Shown here piece after piece: positions 11,311 to 22,429 of a DNA stretch of 64,000 nt. The translations under genes and the position numbers were made by a program. Positions within the stretch are counted from its first letter, which is position 1. Every line of letters begins with the position of its first letter. The notes under the pieces are model-generated. The model ran no database searches, was not told the DNA's origin, and was given only the letters and a program-made list of their open reading frames with translations. This stretch comes from Haliotis asinina (lineage: Eukaryota; Mollusca; Gastropoda; Lepetellida; Haliotidae), in assembly GCF_037392515.1 (NCBI RefSeq), contig NC_090290.1, positions 34,555,753 to 34,619,752 on the forward strand. The letters run 5' to 3'.

Positions 11311-14300
11311 GTTTGTATGCAGGGTAACAGGTACAGCCTTCAGTAATTGGACCCATGTGTGGACCCGAACCTGGGTTCTACTGGCAAACAAGGATAAGTT
11401 GAGCACCGAACTGACATTTAACCCGTATTGGCATGCATGAGTGCCACCGCGCTTGCCATTGTGAACGAAGGGGCGTCAGGTTGTCCGCGAGTAAGTGTGA
11501 CCGCGTGACAGTCTTATGAGCAGGGCGAGCGGAGTCCATTTCATCGTCATGCACTGCACATGCACTAGCCTACATTTGCTCCCCCTTTCACAAACCAAAT
11601 GGGTTTGTTCATTGCTGAGCACCGCCTACTTCTCGTCAAAGCGTTCACTGCGCGGGTCTAACTTATGCTAGTTTGCCAGTAGGACGCATCGATGTGTTTA
11701 GATTTGTGACAAAAACGTGCATCAACTATGTCAGTGAGCCTGAGCGCCCGATGCCGTCAGAAGTCTCGTGTGGCAAGAATGGATTTCTAAAAGCAATTAT
11801 AACCCGGTGAATGAAGAATATAACCTGCCACGGAATTACGAATTTCACTCTTTTGTGCTGTCGATCGGACCATAAATATCAAGTGCTGTCAATGGCGATG
11901 TTCTGCCCCCAGGATTGACCCGACGCCACAGATAGGTGGACGTCGTCTGAATACTTCCTATTAACTCATACCAGAGGTCGCTTTGAGGATGACCCCTAAG
12001 TACCATATCCTGTCTGCTTTAAGTACGATACCCTGTTCCTCATAGGTACCATGTCCTGTCCGCTACAAGTACCATACCCTGTCCGTTGCTAGTACCATAC
12101 CCTGTCCGTTGCTAGTACCATACTCTGACCGCTACAAGTACCATACCCTGACCGCTACAAGTACCATACCCTGACCGCTACAAGTAACATACCCTGTCCG
12201 CTACAAGTACCATACCCTGTCCGTTGCTAGTACCATGCCCTGCCCGCTACAAGTTCCATACCCTGTCCGTTGCTAATACCATACCCTGACCGCTACAAGT
12301 ACCATACCCTGTCCGTTGCTAGTACCATGCCCTGACCGCTACAAGTTCCATACCCTGTCCGTTGCTAATACCATACCCTGACCGCTACAAGTACCATACC
12401 CTGTCCGCTGCTAGTACCATGCCCTGCCCGGTACAAGTACCATACCCTGTCCGTTGCTAATACCATGCCCTGCCCGCTACAAGTACCATACCCTGTCCTC
12501 TATAAGGACCACATCCTGTCCGCTACAAATACCATAGTATGACCGTGTAGGCCAGAAGTACCATACCCTGTCTGCTAACAGTATCATACCTTGTCCACCA
12601 TAACAACCATAGCCCGTTGGCATATATATATATATATATATATAAGAAAACAAAACCTTGCTTACACGGGATAAGCCATGAAATTTGGGTAAGTTAAAGC
12701 TATCTTGATATAAAGCTTTGCAAACTATCGGAATTGCAGAAAAAAAATTGCCTTCAACCCTGGTCATAAGCAAGCTTGTTACATGTAAAAACTGTCCACG
12801 AAAATTCGACCTGGTTGTGTTTTGAAGTACACAATCTAAGTCTTGAGCTAAATCAGCGACACGTGGTTTCAACCTGCACTTTTAACTTAAAAGTTATAAA
12901 TGTAAATCGGTATAATTGCTGAGTAGTATTTTAACTGTTTTACTCTTCAGCCAATGACCGGAGCCTGTAGTCAAACTTCCTGTGGCCTACATTCCCGGTG
13001 CATAGTTGGAAGGAATGGCCGACCAGTCTGTGAGGACAGTTCTGCTTGTAAGTATACAATGAAATATATGCGTGTGTAATGTTTTGGTTATGTAGTCTTG
13101 AATAACGTTTGTATACGCGTGTGTTTTCCGAGCACATGACCCTCATCAAATCCCTGTCATATCTACACCAGGTAACTCTACGTACTCAGGTACGTCGACG
13201 CACATTTTAAAAAAGCCTCCGCTGGCTTGCCTTTTTGAAGAGTGGGTTTCTTGTATGTCTTCAAGCATTTACAACGATGGGGCGTACTCTCTCGTCACAA
13301 GGACGATGCTCACTTAAGCCTCCATGTCGTTACAGTTTACGACAACTGTACAATAATCTTTATCGAAACGTCACACTCAGGACATAGAAGAAGTTGTCAT
13401 CCTTCACGGTTGTCATTATTGTACTTCTATAATGTCACTCAAAGAAGTGCATAAGTAACAGACCTGGAGGTAACATTCAAGTAAGAAATTAAGATCCTAA
13501 TGTCTCCAAGTGAACGTCTTACGCCAACAGACACTGATACGGAGTCCGAGACAGATTCAACAATGATGCTCCTTTTTTGAAAAGATGCAGAATCTTCGAA
13601 AATGAAGCTGACTGAAGCTGATCAGTTACTCACCTCATGGTGCATATCCAATACAGTTGACATAAATCAGGCAAGCGTAAAGAATATTTGTAGAGAATGG
13701 ACTCAATACTACAAACACGCACATGCTGTTCTCAACGATGTCACATGTGTTACACTTCAGGCACATGCCATTCTCAACTATGTCATCTGCGTTCATCAAC
13801 ACGTACATACTGTTCTCAACGATGTCACATGTGTTACACTTCAGGCACATGCCATTCTCAACGATGTCATCTGCGTTCATCAACACGTACATGCTGTTCT
13901 CAACGATGTCACATGTGTTACGCTTCAGGCACATGCCATTCTCAACTATGTCACCTGCGTTCATCAACACGTACATGCTGTTCTCAACGATGTCACATGT
14001 GTTACGCTTCAGGCACATGCCATTCTCAACTATGTCATCTGCGTTCATCAACACGTACATACTGTTCTCAACGATGTCACATGTGTTACACTTCAGGCAC
14101 ATGCCATTCTCAACTATGTCATCTGCGTTCATCAACACGTACATACTGTTCTCAACGATGTCACATGTGTTACGCTTCAGGCACATGCCATTCTCAACTA
14201 TGTCATCTGCGTTCATCAACACGTACATACTGTTCTCAACGATGTCACATGTGTTACGCTTCAGGCACATGCCATTCTCAACGATGTCATCTGCGTTCAT

Positions 14301-15630
14301 CAACACGTACATGCTGTTCTCAACGATGTCACATGTGTTACGCTTCAGGCACATTCCATTCTCAACTATGTCACCTGCGTTCATCAACACGTACATGCTG
14401 TTCTCAACGATGTCACATGTGTTACACTTCAGGCACATGCCATTCTCAACTATGTCATCTGCGTTCATCAACACGTACATACTGTTCTCAACGATGTCAC
14501 ATGTGTTACACTTCAGGCACATGCCATTCTCAACGATGTCATCTGCGTTCATTAACACATACATGCTGTTCTCAACGATGTCACATGTGTTACACTTCAG
14601 GCACATGCCATTCTCAACTATGTCATCTGCGTTCATCAACACGTACATGCTGTTCTCAACGATGTCACATGTGTTACACTTCAGACACATGCCATTCTCA
14701 ACTATGTCATCTGCGTTCATCAACACGTACATACTGTTCTCAACGATGTCACATGTGTTACGCTTCAGGCACATGCCATTCTCAACTATGTCATCTGCGT
14801 TCATCAACACGTACATGCTGTTCTCAACGTAGACCCTCTTGGTTTCATTCCAAGCACATGCTAATCTCAAAATCCTCTAGATGTACTTACGAAATGGCAG
14901 GATGAACATTAAGTATCCATTAGAGTTTCTTATTTTCATAGCATAATGTGAATCAACATATCTTCCTTTAAAACTGTACTTTTAAATTCTTAATTTTAGT
15001 AATCGGCATGAAGTGCACAAATGATGCAGACTGTCCCGTGAGTATGACGTTATGTTTCCATGGACGGTGTTTGTGTAACCCCGGATACAGTCACAACATC
15101 CGAAGCAACTCCTGTGATAGAGGTGAGCCCCTTATATGATGTGGGGGTTTGGGGTTGTGACTAGAATTCTGCGTGAAAATCAGATATTTTACCAAAACAA
15201 ATCACACATATCATCGTATCCCCACCGCGTGTACGGGGCTGATAATCACTGGTCCACACACGATTACTGCAGATCACGGCCCTATGGATAAAATGGAGTG
15301 CAGACGTTAAATAAACTAACAAACAAAGCAAATATCACTTATTTTTCAGACTGCAAGAATTATGGAGACACCATGACGTGGTATCAGGGGTTGAGCATAT
15401 CAGGGAATAACAGGAAGTCAGCAGATGTCCACGGAGACTTGGAACATGCAAAGAAGATGTGCATGGCTGCGTGTGTGCAAGAAACCTCCTTCATCTGCAA
15501 AACTGTTGATCTAGGTCGTTCGATATTTAGAGACTGCTGTCTCTCGAGTAAAGGCTATTTAGATGTTAGCATTGAAGACAGGGATTCGGATGAGGTTTTC
15601 TGGATTTTGGGAGTCAGGGGATGTCAGTAA
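11008..15630 (+). CDS. secreted PAN-EGF-EGF-PAN protein (gene A, four exons)
   Basis: Predicted 267-residue secreted protein; exons 11008-11310, 12951-13047, 15000-15122 and 15350-15630. The start ATG lies 14 bases after a 'ctttcag' acceptor, so a 5' UTR exon is likely upstream. Residues 1-23 are a signal peptide (MTTYLMPTACLCVISLTLQA), then a PAN/apple-like domain (ECASECKLLPLCLSFTF, later CQL). Exon 2 gives an EGF-like module (CSQTSCGLHSRC). Exon 3 gives a second cysteine-rich module (CFHGRCLCNPGY). Exon 4 is another PAN-like domain (AKKMCMAACVQETSFICK, DCCLSS) ending at TAA. Junction phases 0, 1, 1 are consistent. The exon-1 donor is uncertain: 'atg|gtttgt' keeps frame, while other GTs give stops. 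PAN and EGF modules bind proteins or glycans outside cells. A close paralogue lies on the minus strand at 52807-57435. The specific role is unknown. Confidence 0.75.
11378..11682. mobile_element. MITE-like element with inverted ends in gene A intron 1
   Basis: 'ctactggcaaac' at 11378 is exactly complementary to 'gtttgccagtag' ending at 11682. The match continues imperfectly for about 28 bases on each side (aaggataagtt versus tagcataagtt). It is about 305 bp with no coding capacity. No clear target-site duplication was found by eye. Confidence 0.55.
11995..12600 (+). repeat. 23-bp minisatellite in gene A intron 1
   Basis: More than 20 degenerate copies of a 23-bp unit, 'taccataccctgtccgttgc' plus 'tag'. 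Variants exchange gttgctag with gctacaag and tcc with acc. Copies are head to tail without spacers, so it is a minisatellite. A nearby (TA)n tract is at 12621-12643. Confidence 0.9.
12621..12643. repeat. (TA)n microsatellite
   Basis: Eleven TA dinucleotides directly downstream of the 23-bp array. Confidence 0.9.
12951..13047 (+). CDS. gene A exon 2: EGF-like module
   Basis: Bounded by a 'tactcttcag' acceptor and a 'gtaagt' donor, entering in phase 0 and leaving in phase 1. It encodes TGACSQTSCGLHSRCIVG then a VCED end. The paralogous exon is 56135-56042. Confidence 0.8.
13725..14830. repeat. 84-bp satellite array (13 units) in gene A intron 2
   Basis: Thirteen complete 84-bp units plus a partial, counted from 'tgttctcaacg' at 13727, 13811, 13895 and on to 14819. 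Each unit is two related 42-bp halves: 'ttctcaacgatgtcacatg' and 'ttctcaactatgtcatctg' starts. Copies differ at only a few positions (acacttc/acgcttc, acgatg/actatg, atactg/atgctg). Because 84 is a multiple of three, frames of 317-411 codons stay open on both strands. These are by-products of the repeat. Confidence 0.95.
15000..15122 (+). CDS. gene A exon 3: second cysteine-rich EGF-like module
   Basis: Acceptor 'taattttag', donor 'gtgagc', phase 1 in and out. It contains KCTNDADCP, CFHGRCLCNPGYSHN and a last NSCD, in EGF spacing. A symmetric 1-1 exon is the classic shuffling unit. The lectin paralogue has no equivalent. Confidence 0.8.
15350..15630 (+). CDS. gene A exon 4: C-terminal PAN-like domain
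   Basis: Acceptor 'atttttcag', phase 1, open to TAA at 15630. It encodes 92 residues with about eight cysteines, including MCMAACVQETSFICK and DCCLSSKG, ending WILGVRGCQ. The pattern fits a PAN/apple-like fold, but divergence prevents a firm subfamily. Confidence 0.75.
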
Positions 15631-15692
15631 TGCTATATTGCTCGTGGTATTGGTTGTTCTGCAGATTAGCTAGAAAATGTATGCTAGAACCT

Positions 15693-15812
15693 GGGCCCTT
15701 ATTTTCGAAACGTTCGTAGCCCAAAGAAGTCTTATCTTTGATCGCAGCCAATGTGTTAATAATGGGATTAAGAAGTTCGTAGAGCTACGAACGTTTCGAG
15801 AATAGCTAGCCT
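15693..15812. mobile_element. palindromic MITE downstream of gene A
   Basis: 'cgaaacgttcgtagc' at 15706 is complementary to 'gctacgaacgtttcg' at 15784. The outer parts (gggcccttattttcgaaa versus tttcgagaatag) continue the inverted match. It is about 115-120 bp with no coding capacity. Its ends resemble those of the elements at 26284-27221 and 59481-59626. Confidence 0.65.
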
Positions 15813-16196
15813 GGTTCCTGCATGTGATGGTTAGTTAGCCACCTGCACGCTACCTTGTAAAAATCCAGACGGGCCTGTATATCTTCAAGTCACTGTCCTA
15901 ACCGTCTAGAGAAATTTCATGGGGTTATATTTTTTTAAAACTATCACTCTCTTCAACTTGTTGAGTTATAATGCCCTTTTAAATCATACACAATTATGAC
16001 CTGATTTATGATGGTAATTTAACTTTTTGTTAATCATTTGCTTTGTTTCTACATTCAGCTTTCGGATTAATGAATTATTTTGTGCTCTAGTAACTTTCAG
16101 GCATAGCTAGCCCGACTGGCAGGCAAAATTAGGAAGCTATTTCGCACACTATTTCGTCTACTTATAATATTATAAGTCTATTTCGTTATTTCGTTT

Positions 16197-16224
16197 CGTC
16201 TACGTCACTACGTAATCACGTGAG
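16197..16224 (+). repeat. DIRS left inverted terminal repeat
   Basis: A 28-base segment ending 'ctacgtaatcacgtgag'. It matches the complement of 20652-20679 with one mismatch. The following 'catttgaccttcag' is also complementary to 'ctgaaggtcaaat' at about 20858. Confidence 0.8.
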
Positions 16225-19200
16225 ATGGTGGGCTCGCATTTGACCTTCAGTGTGACGCTTCGCTCGCTATCTAACTTGACTCGTTTGCTAACTAATCAGC
16301 AACATCTTATTTAAGGTGATTGCTGTCTTCTTAACCTCACGGAGGTATTTTTTTGACATAACTGTTTCTGGTTACGACCGGAATTCAGTTTCGTTCCGAT
16401 GTCCGCTGTAAGCCGCCATCATGGCTGATGAAAATGACTTGACTCAGAATCTCCTCAGTGAGGATAGTGATGGCGCCTCTAACTCTAACATTGAACAAAG
16501 CCAAACAAAAACATCATTTGGCAAAGTGGCGAAACCAGTGCCAACAAGTGAGGTTGTTGAAACCCTGAAAACTATGCAAGCGGCGATGGGCGAGCAACAT
16601 GATAAAGCTGCATGTTCTATGAAGGACATGAGTCCTGTTTGGAAGAAGGCCCATCAACCATCCTGTAGTTATACACGGAATCGAACTGCTAATGACAGTT
16701 ACAACAAGTCGAACAACTATGCTCGATAAGACACTGAATCTTCCGACAGTGCAAGTGAAGAATGTCGAGAAGGGAGCTGTGAATCCAGCGACGGGCGCTG
16801 AAACGCTCGTTAAATCTAGATCCCGATCTGGCGAAATCACTATGAAACTTAGCAAATCTGACGTTCTCGCTGAAGTGGATCAAGAGCTTGAATGTGTTCA
16901 GACGCGGTCAGACGTGATTGCCAAAATGGCTAGTGTGATTAACAAATGGTCGGACAAACGTCTCGATCAGAAAATCCTGAAATATAAAATGAACAAAGAT
17001 ATCCGACCAGGAAATACAGAGTTCATACGAACCCCGAGAGTGAATGGACCCATATGAAAATCGCTCTCAAATAATCATAAGCACCAAGACATTCGCACGC
17101 AGAATATTACAAAAACAACTTGTGAATCAGTGGGGACAAACCTGTCCTATTGCTTGAATGAGTTGTACTCCAAACCGAAACCTGAAGAAATGGACATGCT
17201 TGTAACTCATGTAACTGATGCTATGACTATGCTGAGTTCAGTTCAGTATGATCTGTCTTTGAGGAGAAGAAAACTCATGAGACCTGCTTTACATCAAGAT
17301 TATAAAAGTCTGTGTAATTCTGATCGCCCTATCACTGCTGTCTTACTTGGAAACGATCTTCAAAAGGAAATGAAGGACGTTATTGGAACAAACAAACAGA
17401 CGTGGATCAAAAGTCTCCAAAGCGCAGTACATGCCCGAGTCACAGTATAAGGGAGACTACTCGTCCCTCAAAAAACAACGGGATTTTCGTCAAGGAGGGA
17501 ACCCCCCACATCGGAAACGTCCACAGAAGTTCCGACCAAAGATGACAAACGGTCAACAATAGACACACCTGCTGATAAGTTCAGTGTCCTTAGCATTCAT
17601 AAAGATATCAATGATCTGAAACGCTGTGGTGAAACAAATTTATCGAAATTTCTAGGCGGCCAACTTGCAAATTATGTCGATCAATGGGAAAAGTTGACAA
17701 ATGACCCAGAGATCCTTGACACAGTAACTGGCATGCATGCTGAATTCCATAATGAACCCTCAACGAGTTTGAATCCACCAAATTTACGGTTCTCTGAATT
17801 TGAAGAATGTATTATTGAAACTGAAATAAAAAAAATACTTGGCAAGAAGGTTATAAAAATCACTGGTAAAGAAAAAGGTGATTTTATATCCAACATCTTT
17901 TTAAGAGAAAAGCGAGACTAAAGTTATCGCATGATTCTCGATTTGAAACCATTGAATAAAAGTGTCAAGTATCATTATTTCAAAATGGAAACACAACAGT
18001 TTGATTTGAAACTGGTCACAAAAAATTGTTGAATGGCATCAATTGATTTGAAAGATGCCAACTAGTTCTGTCCGATTGCCACTGAACATTAAACATACCT
18101 TACGTTTGAGTGGAATGGGCACTTTTATCTATTTGTTTGCTTCACTAATGGTTTAACATGCTGTCCAAGGACATTTACTAAACTTATGAAGCCAGTGTTT
18201 GCACATTTTAGACACAGAGGCCACTAATCAACAGGTTACATTGATGACATGCACCTGCAAGGTGAATCTGAAAATGACTGTATTGATATCGTCCTAGAAA
18301 CTGCAAATGTTTAAACAATTGGGGTTTTCAATTCACCCAGAGGAATCTATGTTCCATCCAAAGCAAACTGTTGAATTTTTAGAATTTGAAACTGATTCAG
18401 TTAACATGACGGTGAAGTTGACACTCATGAAAGCAGAGCGTGTCAAGATGACATGTAGCCAGCTGTTACTAAGAGATAGAATAACTATCAGAGAGCTTGC
18501 ACAGGTTATTGGCTAACTCACTAGTAGCTTTCCTGGGTTAATGTACGGACCACTTTGTTATAGGCTCAGGATGTTATGCTAAAGCTAAAATGTCATTAGA
18601 CTCTGGCTGTAGAACTGAACTTGAGTGGTGGATTGGCAATGTGATGGATTCATATAATGTCACTCTGACTCTAGGCTGGGGAGCGGTGTGGGACTGTTAG
18701 AGCAGGTGACAGCTGGACTGAAATGGAGAAAAGTCACCACATCAATTACTTGGAGCTTAGAGCAGTTTTATTAGCATTGGAGGCATTTCAGTCAGATTTG
18801 AAAAATAAGCATGTGAGAATGTTGTCTGATAGTATGACATCTGTAGTATGTCTGAACAATATGAACATCTCTCATTCCAATGAATGTAATACAATCACAA
18901 AAGAAAGTGATATATTGAAGGTGATATTTGGATGACCAAGTCATATTGCAGGGAAAAATAATCATCAAGCTGATCAAGAGTCAGGACAAATTAGAAAACA
19001 TACAGAGTGGAAACTTAATTCACAAACGCTCTCCTCAGCTCTTAATATGTTGATATTGTCCCCTAATATTGATATGTTTGCCATAAGACATAATGATCAA
19101 TTTGATACATACATGTCATTTAAACCAGATCCAGGTTCATGTGCTGTTAACTGTCTGATTCAACCATGGACATCACTGAAATCACATTGTTTTCCTCCTT

Positions 19201-19866
19201 TATGTGTGATACACCAGAATCTTCAGGAGCTGGAGAGGGAGGGGGCGACGGCAGTGATGGTGGTACCCAACTGGCCGACCCAAGTGTGGTATCCAGTCGT
19301 TATTAGGATGATGATTGCTCAACCCATACTGTTTCCAGTACATCAGTACATGTTACCCTGAGAAAGTTCACTCACTACACAAGTCTCTCAGACTCCTAAT
19401 CTGCCTTTTGCCAGGAGACAGCTCCAAAAGACTGGACTTTCAGAGGACACTACCCAGCTTGTCCTCCGTGCTTGGTGAACCACAACACAAAAACAGTGTC
19501 AGACCTACCTTAAAGACTGGGAAGTTTTCTGTAATTCCTCAGGGTGTGATCCACTTTCGGCCCCTTTCAATCTAGGGGTTAACTATCTTGCAGAACTTGC
19601 TCGGAAAGTAGGGTACAGTGTTGTTAATACAGCCCGAAGTGTACTTTCATCTGTGATTATCATGCCAGATGGTTCAGCTTTTGGTAAACACCCCATTGTG
19701 AAAAGACTAGTGAAAGGGGTATTTGAGTGTAAACCAGCATTACCAAAACATGTGCAGGTCTGGGATTTTTAATATTTTACTGTTGCATTTGCAAACCTTT
19801 CCTTGTTATGAGTCAATCTCATTGAAACAATTGTCACTTAAACTAGTCATGTTATTAGCTATTTTA

Positions 19867-20142
19867 AAGGTCACATGCAACAAAAAATCAAACATAACTA
19901 AAACACAATTATCACTTATTTATGACATATAATATACACTGCTGCTTGTAAAAACAAATAAACAAAATTATTAGGGTACAATCGCGATTCAAAAGTGCAA
20001 TATTTTGTACTTGGGCTTTCTTCCCTCGAAACGAAGACTTTATAGACTGAATGGGCATGATTTCTTTATGATTTGTCTCTGTATGTGCATACCGAAAGGT
20101 AGCAGAATCTGCAAAATTGTATTTTACGTTGCATGTGACCTT
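19867..20142. mobile_element. 276-bp TA-flanked MITE inside the DIRS recombinase
   Basis: Begins 'aaggtcacatgcaac' and ends 'gttgcatgtgacctt', perfect 15-bp inverted ends, with TA directly outside each end. Removing it and one TA restores the frame LLAI-LAGQTCQTTF, which matches the recombinase block LLALL.GQRCQT. The TA duplication and internal non-coding sequence fit a Tc1/mariner-type MITE. Confidence 0.85.
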
Positions 20143-20651
20143 TAGCTGGACAGACATGCCAGACTACATTCGTTGACTGTAGATTCATTGAAATTCATTG
20201 CGGCACAGTGTGTTGCGTATATTCATAAATTGTTAAAGGAGTCAAAACCTGGGTTTCACCAGAAACCTATTGTGCTGAAGAAATATGAAACAGACTCAAG
20301 TTTGTGTGTTTTAAAATGTTTGCAATGTTACATTAATGCCATAGCAACCCTAAGGAAGGGTAGAAGTGAGTTATTTTTGAGTTACCAGAAACCATTCAGA
20401 CCTGTTAGTAAGGACACTGTTTCCATGTGGATACGTCTGGTATTGTCTGCAGTAGGTGTGAACACAGAACTGTATGTGACACTGACCGACTCATAAGCTG
20501 GGTGTATGCTATCAAGTGTTAAGTTTACACTATGAAACTATTAACTTGTTAAGATGTTTCAAGTTATCTGAGTAAACTTTGTGAAGTGAACAATGAACGC
20601 ATTGTATGTTGTTTATTCTTTTATATGTTCATGGACTCACTGCTTTAAAAC

Positions 20652-20679
20652 CTCACGTGATTACGTAGTGATGTAGACG
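20652..20679 (-). repeat. DIRS right inverted terminal repeat
   Basis: Starts 'ctcacgtgattacgtag' and pairs with 16197-16224. Further non-coding DIRS sequence follows to about 20960. Confidence 0.8.
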
Positions 20680-20702
20680 TCAACGAAATAGAATTTTGAA
20701 AA

Positions 20703-20958
20703 TAAACGAGACTTACCAGGAAGTTGAAGTTTGATGATAATTTGACGATAATTCTATGAGTTAAAGTCAGGAACAGAGGAATCAAGTGCCCTCCTTTCCC
20801 AACCCGGACTTAAGAATTCCGTTCTTAGTGTGCCCACTTACTAGCTTTAAAAACTGAAGGTCAAATCCGCGCGCATCATCTCACTTAATTCCTCCGTTCC
20901 TGACTTCTACTCATAGAATTATCACGAAACTTCAACTTACTGGTAAGTCTCGTTTAGG
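20703..20958. repeat. large fold-back at the DIRS 3' end
   Basis: 'aaacgagacttaccaggaag' from 20703 runs through 'attctatgagttaaagtcag'. It is complementary over roughly 75-80 bases to 20880-20958, which ends 'cttactggtaagtctcgttt'. About 100 bases separate the arms. DIRS elements carry an internal complementary region used in forming their circular DNA, and this hairpin may be that region or its remnant. Confidence 0.65.
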
Positions 20959-21578
20959 TTTTGAATTATTGTTCAAGTAGTACGCTTCTGTCATCTCTGT
21001 CTGTGTCTGTGTCTGTGTATATCAAACAAAATACTGTGAATACAGTCAAACATACTGGTGTTGAATTTGGAGAGGTCTACATTATAAGTTGTTCACTGGT
21101 CAAGAGAGGGTCATGGGCTGATGTACCCTCTTTGTTTGCTTATGTTCCCTGAGCTCGTTGGCAAGAAAAACAGATTTAGAGTTATCTCCCTTCCATCAAT
21201 TTGTGTACACAAAACTTCGATAATTTCCATACATCTTACGTAATACAATGATATTGGAGATAAAGAATAACTACCACGAAGTACCGGCTTTCCCAGCGGG
21301 GTACATGGAAATGTTATGATTACTTGCCTGTACGCGGGCTACACTGAACATGATAGAAGAGCGCACAGTCATTCAGAAAGCGACAAGATAAAGATACTTG
21401 CACTTAATGACTTACACGAGGATTGACAGCATATGAGTAAATTCGGATGAGGCAGGGACGAAGCTTCTACACCGAAACAACCGTAGTTACAACACATCAA
21501 AGTTCGACATAACGATGTTTGTATTTTCAAAGTGGAACACATGACCAACAATGATTTGAACAAAAAGTTTGTAAGTTC

Positions 21579-21785
21579 GTAACTTGAGAATAAATTCCAT
21601 GAAGACCTCTGTAAATCTTCATGAGCCAAATTTGTTTCATGTTGCGTGTTTGGATATTTCTTTGCGGAATGATTCGTCAGTACCTCAGGCATGCTGTGAA
21701 AATCGTTGATCATTCTGTTACCGTGTATGGTAACTTGAGAATAAATTCCATGAAGACCTCTGTAAATCTTCATGAGCCAAATTTG
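21579..21785. repeat. 55-bp direct repeat, two copies about 150 bp apart
   Basis: 'taacttgagaataaattcca' followed by 'tgaagacctctgtaaatctt' occurs at 21580 and again at 21730, each ending 'catgagccaaatttg'. The second copy directly abuts a tRNA-derived SINE. Confidence 0.8.
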
Positions 21786-21799
21786 CTTTTAGCAAAATT

Positions 21800-21920
21800 C
21801 CCGCAACATCACGGCGGGGGACACCAGATAATGGGCAGCACCCAGAACCCATGTGGGGAATCGAACCCGGGTCTTCGGCGTGACGAGCGAACGCTTTAAC
21901 CACTAGACTACCCCAGCCGA
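21800..21920 (-). repeat. tRNA-derived SINE, minus orientation
   Basis: The minus strand reads 'gctggggtagtctagtggtt' (A box), then a B box 'gggttcgattcc', then body sequence. The A-rich or gtgagt tail is missing, so it is 3' truncated. Confidence 0.8.
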
Positions 21921-22159
21921 AATATTTTTGCAATTCAATGTTCACTGATATTGATGGAACTTTTGCTGTTCCACTTTGTTGTGGTTCAAACTACATATTT
22001 ATGTTTATCCTGCGTTTGTGTCCTTATGCTGTAGAGAGTCAATACTGCGCAATACAATGTGGCTTACAAGGTGGTTATATCTTTTATTTCTGTGTTACAA
22101 ACTTTTTACGTACCTAACCAACAAACATTTATTTCGCTCCGCTGTATTCATCTCTGTAC

Positions 22160-22425
22160 TGGAGTGAGTGAGTGAGTGAGTTTTACGCCGCACTCAGCAA
22201 TATTCTAGCTATATGGCGGCGGTCTGTAAATAATGGAGTCTGGACCAGACAATCCAGTGATCAATCGAGCATCGATCTGCGTAATTGGGTTCCGATGACA
22301 CGTGTCAACCAAGTCAGCGAGCCTGACCACTCGATCCCGTTAGACAAGCATAGTCGCCTTTTATGGGATGCTGAAGGACTTTTCTACCCCGGGACCTTCA
22401 CGGGTCTGTCTGTACTGGAAATATT
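22160..22425 (+). repeat. full-length aatcgagtctggac interspersed repeat
   Basis: Best copy in the window: 'gtgagtgagtgagttttac', 'gccgcactcagcaatatt', 'tggcggcggtctgtaaata', 'gtctggaccagacaatccag', 'gtcaaccaagtcagcgagcc', then 'ctaccccgggaccttcacgg'. From memory this family is abundant in Haliotis. No coding capacity was seen. Confidence 0.85.
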
Positions 22426-22429
22426 AAAC

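Larger units (their letters stand above)
16173..20960 (+). mobile_element. decayed DIRS-type retroelement (gag, RT-RNase H, tyrosine recombinase)
   Basis: Plus-strand order: gag-like frames from 16421 (MADENDLTQNLLSEDSD) to 17450 (containing YDLSLRRRKLMRP). Then an RT with RMILDLKPLNKSVKYHYF, SIDLKDA at about 18040 and YIDD at 18238. Then RNase H-like INYLELRAVLLALEAF and SDSMTSV (18723-18860). Then a C-terminal tyrosine recombinase with ISLKQLSLKLVMLLAI at 19830 and KPFRPVSKDTVSMWI at 20385. Inverted repeats flank it (16197-16224 and 20652-20679). This order, and a recombinase in place of an integrase, are diagnostic of DIRS elements. Stops and frameshifts occur throughout, and the recombinase is split by a 276-bp MITE, so it cannot be active. 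Confidence 0.85.

Noticed and set aside
11995..12600. CRISPR-like array
   Set aside because: Units are contiguous and degenerate with no unique spacers, and the genome is eukaryotic. It is a minisatellite. The same holds for 24110-24352 and 13725-14830.
13602..14905. Four long open frames (317-411 codons) on both strands
   Set aside because: All follow from an 84-bp tandem repeat whose length is a multiple of three. No signal, domain or splice context supports them.
21800..21920. tRNA gene on the minus strand
   Set aside because: Good A and B boxes but no cloverleaf. The sequence continues into the SINE body shared with at least five other copies.
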